Assembly (NCBI GenBank): GCA_037974965.1
Contig: JBBPFI010000005.1
Location: forward strand, 1,674,001 to 1,738,000
Source of the DNA: Dacryopinax spathularia
Lineage: Eukaryota; Basidiomycota; Dacrymycetes; Dacrymycetales; Dacrymycetaceae
Length of the DNA: 64,000 bases
Direction of reading: 5' to 3'
This document shows, piece after piece, positions 60,001 to 64,000 of the stretch (its first letter is position 1; each line of letters begins with the position of its first letter). The notes beneath the pieces are model-generated. The model did not search any database. It had not been told where the DNA came from and saw only the letters and a list, made by a program, of their open reading frames with translations. Both the position numbers and the translations under genes were made by a program.

Positions 60001-60267
60001 GAAGTGGTGCCTAAGCCGGTTTGTAGATCTTGATGGTGGAAGAGACGGACAGCGAGACTGTGTATCGTGCTGTTGTAGCCGCCGGAAACCTGGTGCGTGT
60101 GCTCCAGCTCAAGTGAACGGGCTGTGCTGATATTATAATCACAGCTCTCTTTATCCAATCTAGATATCGACGTTGTGCAGACAATCAAATTGGTTACTGA
60201 AGTGGGGGCACCACGGTTCAATGAAGAGAGGCTAAAGAATGTTTTGGGCGAGATCAAGGCGAAGTAG
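57092..60267 (+). CDS. DOA1: PLAA/Doa1/Ufd3, Cdc48 ubiquitin cofactor (WD40-PFU-PUL)
   Basis: Adaptor that links ubiquitin to the Cdc48/p97 ATPase in ubiquitin recycling and degradation. Start ATG 57092 (MPFKLSASLTGHKADVRAVL). Seven WD40 blades follow (LLGHESNVCAL, LKGHSQAVWAVL, YKGHNDVVRGL, LSGHTSFVYALAV). The PFU domain is GQVIMIRQGSIVEAHQWSN .. GKEYDYVFDVDV .. ENPYSAAQRFLAENDLP. A linker of three DPFTG-ending units comes next. The C-terminal PUL armadillo domain runs from about FKQANVAAVRTKVQQLND to EERLKNVLGEIKAK. Introns are many and short; that at 58806-58854 has a GC donor. Stop TAG 60265-60267. Family assignment is firm. Confidence 0.93.
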
Positions 60268-60894
60268 ATTACGGAGAATCTTCCCAGCCGTCGACCGTTG
60301 TATTGCTCCAATTCAAGCCACTCATGCGCAGTCACGCTGCAATGCTGCCAATACAGCAGCCATCAATGCGCAACTAGAGGTTTCATTGATTCGCAAGAAG
60401 GGCTTTTCGGCAGTCTCTCTTTATCTGAGCAATTATCTTATGGTACAACCGAGGACTAGCCAACTACCTTCTCGCCAATCCCGATGGCTGTTGTGGCATA
60501 GGTTACCGTCCGTAGTCCATGAATGTGGCCTGGTCCGGCAGTCCGTACGCGTGGTATGTAGCGTTCTTCAGCATCCAAGTTGCAGCAGCGTCAAAAGAAA
60601 TGGGAAGCAAGATCGTGTGGACTCGGGTTCTGTGTATGCGGGATGGGGTACAGGTATGGGCTCGCGCACTGTCCTTGCGTGGGGAGGAATCTGCCGAGAG
60701 AGAAAAAAGGAGTAAACAAGAAAGGAGAAAGACATAACTACGCTTGCTATCGGTCTTCAGAAGTCGTCGAGGGACCGCGGCCCGCGCAAATCTACATATT
60801 TCGAGGGGTTTCGGTGCCAGTTTTCTTGGCCATCGGTCACTGATCCTTGTCGGTGTCCAGGACGGTTGGAGGACAAGTCTGATCAGAGGGCATC
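60268..60894. other. Convergent 3' region between PLAA and the YTH gene
   Basis: About 630 bp between two stop codons, with a purine-rich, A-rich part at 60690-60740. No gene seen. Confidence 0.45.
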
Positions 60895-63800
60895 TTAGAA
60901 CCCTCTCATGCCAACGGCGCTGGGAATGAATGGCGTGCCTGTAGCGCCGCTCGGCAGCTGCACAGGCGCACCGCCCAAGGGAGCCTGCTGTGGGTTCGGG
61001 CTCTGACCCTGACTCCTGCGCAAGATTCCTTGCAAGGTCTGCTCATACTGGGGAGACGGCGTACGTGCCAGTTGCGCATGCGCAGGCATGGCAAACGGTG
61101 GCTGGGGCGGCTGCATCCCAAGCCCATGCGGGGCAAAAGAAGGGAATGGTTGCTGGATCGGCATTTGCAGGGGAGGAGTTGCGCGCTGTCCCGGTTGTGC
61201 GAACGGCAGCACAGGGGGTTGGAAGGCTGCTTGTGCGAGCGGCTGCTGTTGCATGTGAGGTAGATGCTTTGGCTGGGGGGACATGGCGTTGCCCTGAGAC
61301 TGCGGCGTGCCTTGCGCGTTCCGAAGCTGAGCTTGTTGCTATTCGCCAATCAGCTGACTTCCGAACGCGAACCAAGCAAGCACGCACCTCATAGTAGATA
61401 AAGTCTTGCAGCAAGCTCGTCCTAGCAGGATGGGTCAGGAAAATCCTGAGCATCTCCTGCCCAGCATCTGGTAAGAGCTCCTGCGTATCACGCGAATTGG
61501 TGACGGGTTTCTTCTCCTGGGTATTGCTACGAACCAACTTTGTCAGTACCAAGTTCTGGAACTCAAACAGAGGCAAAGCTCACTTCAACTTGATATGCCT
61601 CAACACGGAATTCGGCACGTCCCTTACGAAGATCCACCTGACCTTGAACACACCCTTCCACTTATCCTGCGCCCAGACGGTCGAGCTGCGCGTATAGTCG
61701 AGCGGGGTAAGCATCTCCGCCACGCCGCAGAAATGGCCGCTGGCGTTGACGGAGAAGAAGAGGTAGATGGGTCCCCGGCCGGCAGACTCCTTGAACGCTC
61801 TGTCGAGCCGCTTGTTGCCGGGCTCGGTGGAGGACCAGATCTCGTATTTGAGCGACTTGTGCACGTCGTCTTCCGTGTAGGACTTGATGACGAAGTAACG
61901 GGCCTGTCCCATCACACACCCGCATCAACACAATTCTCTTTCAAGTGTCAATAGTGAAACTCACGAAAGGCGGCTGGGTATCAAACGTCGGCGGGTTATA
62001 CCCCTTAGCAGCAATAAGCGCGGGCACATCAATCGGGCTCGTCAGCCCGTCCCCCATGCCCATCCCCCCGCCCAGAGCCTCACCAAGCGTCATCCCCACG
62101 CTCTGCTGAGGCACATAACTCCCCTGCTGCGGGATCTGCTGCTGCTGCGACGCCTGTTGCTGCAGCTGCTGGGACTGGAGCTGTTCTTGTGCTTGGAGCT
62201 CGGCTTGCGCTTGGGCGTGGAGCTGCCGGCCTTGGGAGGAGAAGCCGCGGATCGCTTGTGTGCGCTTGAGGTCTGCGCCGGCGGCGTTAAGCCGGTCGAA
62301 GTCCCCTTGGGTTGGGGTCCTATCCGCCTGCCCTTGCTCGGGCGGTGCCAGGCCCGCAGCGGAGGAAGCGGCATTGGCTGGAGGCGCACTAGCACCAGTA
62401 CCGGTGGCGCTCTCCGTACTCCCCGAACTCGGGCGATGCACATGTTTTCCCGAATACCCGGCCGGGAGAGGAGGAGGAGCAGGAAGGCCCTGCATCATCC
62501 CCGCCGCACCGAGCATGTTCATCCCTCCCAGATTGAGCCCGGGCATCCCGCCCATTCCCATCCCCGGTGCACCGGGCACACCGAGGCCGAGCTGCATCCC
62601 GCCAGTGCCGGGGAGAGCGAGCGGCGTGTGTGCGTACTGGGCGGGGAGGTAGGGGTTGGTGTGCTGTCCGTGGCCGAGAGGCGGGAATGCCGCTTGGGAG
62701 GATGTGGGCCCTTTTGGCGGAGGAGGAGAGGCGGAGGTGGTGACGAGGTTCAGGGCTGGACGGTTCTGCAGCTGAGGTTGAGGGGACCATGGTTGACCAG
62801 CTGGCGGAGGGCTAGCAGGAGTCGTTGCGCGGGCTCCGCCTCCAGCGACGGAGGAAGCTGAAGATCCAGCGGCGGCTTGAGCGAACCGAGGAGCTGAGAA
62901 TGCCGGAGTGGATGTCCCAGAACTGCCGGGTGCGGAGGGGTTGGGCGTCATATGAGCCGCTCCGTCCAAAGCGAACTGAGCGATCGTGCGCTGTACTTGC
63001 TCGAGCCTCGCTTCCCAAGAAGGATCCTTAACGCCCCCGCTGGTGTCATGTTGCTGCTGCTGCTGGGAAGTAGACGTAGGAGGCGGAGTAGCCCAGGGTG
63101 ATGCACGAACAGGGGAAGTAGGCGGGGAGAGCTGTTCCGCTCCCCCGGCTGCAGCTCCTTCCACCGCTCCGCCACCAGAGCTGTTACTCCCGATACTGGC
63201 GGAATGCGTGTGTCCACGCTGTTGGCCATAATTGCGCAGCGCTGGCGAGCGTGCGAGTCGTTCAGAGATCCGGTGCTGCCCATAGGTAAGGGAATGCGCG
63301 CGCCGCATATCGGAAGTGAGGTCGTCATACCCCTGCTTGGGGAGGGACGGCCCCGGATACAGAGAAGGCAAGAACGGCGACAGAGGGGAAGAAGTCGATG
63401 ACTGCGAATGACTCCTCGAATGCGTGTGTCCATGCGCAGGACCAGTGGTAGGAGTTTGGAGCGTGTCGGTTGGCGAGAGGGCAGGGTCGAGCGAGGCACC
63501 TTCGCCGCCTGAGTGCAGACCGCGCATTTCCCGCTCCCAGTCTTCTTCTCCTTGTTCTTGCTCTTCCGCTTCGGCTTGAATTTGCTGGAGCGAGTTTTTC
63601 ATCCTCAGCTGACCGCCGGTAGGAGGCGGGGAGGGTTGATTATACCGGGACATGAACGCTATCCGCCATAATGCATCAATAAAATCGTTCGGAGAGATGA
63701 CGAGATAAGAACCGCTCACCCCTAGAATACCTGCTCGGCATCGAATTATGCCTCTGCAGCCCATCCCCCTCCCACCCCAAATTCTCCTGCCACACCTCCT

Positions 63801-64000
63801 CCCCATACGGCCCCGGTCCCACTCCTCCCTCATACGCATACTCCTCCTCCACGCCCTCGACGTTCTCCCACCCCTCGCGCTCCTCCGCGATACGTGAGCG
63901 GGAACGAGATGTCGAGCTGGAGATTGTGTGCACGCGCCGGACGGAGGCGGCTGCGCTTGCTGGGGAGAGGGGGAGGCTGCTTGTGTAGGTTTGGTGGGAG
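60895..64000 (-). CDS. YTH-domain RNA-binding protein (m6A reader type), 5' partial
   Basis: YTH proteins bind N6-methyladenosine in RNA or, in some fungi, act in selective RNA removal. The minus-strand gene runs off the right end; its start is not visible. A very long Gln/Pro/Gly/Ser-rich N-terminal region (including poly-Gln near 63050-63066) is followed by the YTH domain at about 61440-61965. The domain reads [77 protein letters not shown], then [13 protein letters not shown]-like sequence. The three cage Trp (EIW, VWAQ, DKW) are all present, as in m6A-binding YTHDF proteins. A second Gln/Pro-rich tail ends [11 protein letters not shown]. Stop 60895-60897. Confidence 0.9.

Noticed and set aside
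62157-62861. 234-codon plus-strand frame
   Set aside because: Antisense to the low-complexity arm of the YTH gene; repetitive and without domains.

Overview
This window reads as a compact fungal nuclear chromosome segment, almost certainly from a basidiomycete and probably a Tremellomycetes-type yeast (inference). The genes are intron-rich, and the introns are mostly about 50-55 nt with GT..CTNAC..AG signals. GC content is moderate to high and intergenic gaps are short. The protein set is typically fungal: Skn7-type HSF/receiver regulator, NDE-type NADH dehydrogenase, Trf4, Nur1, Hop1 and Ilv2. Nothing bacterial or organellar was seen. About 26 protein genes and one tRNA can be supported. Two genes run off the ends: UTP21 on the left and a YTH-domain gene on the right.

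Left third (1-23 kb): partial UTP21, an intron-containing tRNA, a GFA-domain enzyme, SKN7, the cis-prenyltransferase RER2, a four-finger C2H2 regulator, FBP1, an uncharacterised membrane/coiled-coil gene, a Nur1-type inner nuclear membrane gene, an uncharacterised low-complexity gene, a Trf4-type poly(A) polymerase and the small twin-CX9C factor CMC2. Middle (23-41 kb): external NADH dehydrogenase with two EF hands (tail to tail with CMC2), a gene-poor 2-kb gap with a CpG-depleted tract, CLP1, ATP2, an FAH-family hydrolase, a SAPS-domain phosphatase regulator, CKS1 and the Rag GTPase GTR1. Right third (41-64 kb): a 2.4-kb gap, a secreted Kex2-repeat peptide precursor, a vacuolar Ca2+/H+ exchanger, ILV2, a histidine phosphatase, HOP1, PLAA/DOA1 and the YTH gene.

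Several neighbours share broad themes: mitochondria (CMC2, NDE, ATP2), TOR/phosphatase and cell-cycle control (SAPS, CKS1, GTR1), and RNA processing (UTP21, TRF4, CLP1, YTH). They look like ordinary eukaryotic neighbours rather than a functional cluster.

The most unusual locus is 43465-44060. It encodes a 181-residue secreted precursor with six near-identical decapeptide cores (LYGPSWAGGY type). Each core is followed by Lys-Arg, and five of the six by Glu-Ala dipeptides, the layout of the ascomycete alpha-factor precursor but in a fungus that looks basidiomycete. The last copy lies on its own exon. Other notable features are repeated GC-AG introns (two in FBP1, one each in NUR1 and PLAA), tandemly duplicated phase-1 exons in PLAA, a HORMA-PHD-winged-helix Hop1, overlapping head-to-head start codons at CLP1, and a roughly 480-nt CpG-depleted relic.
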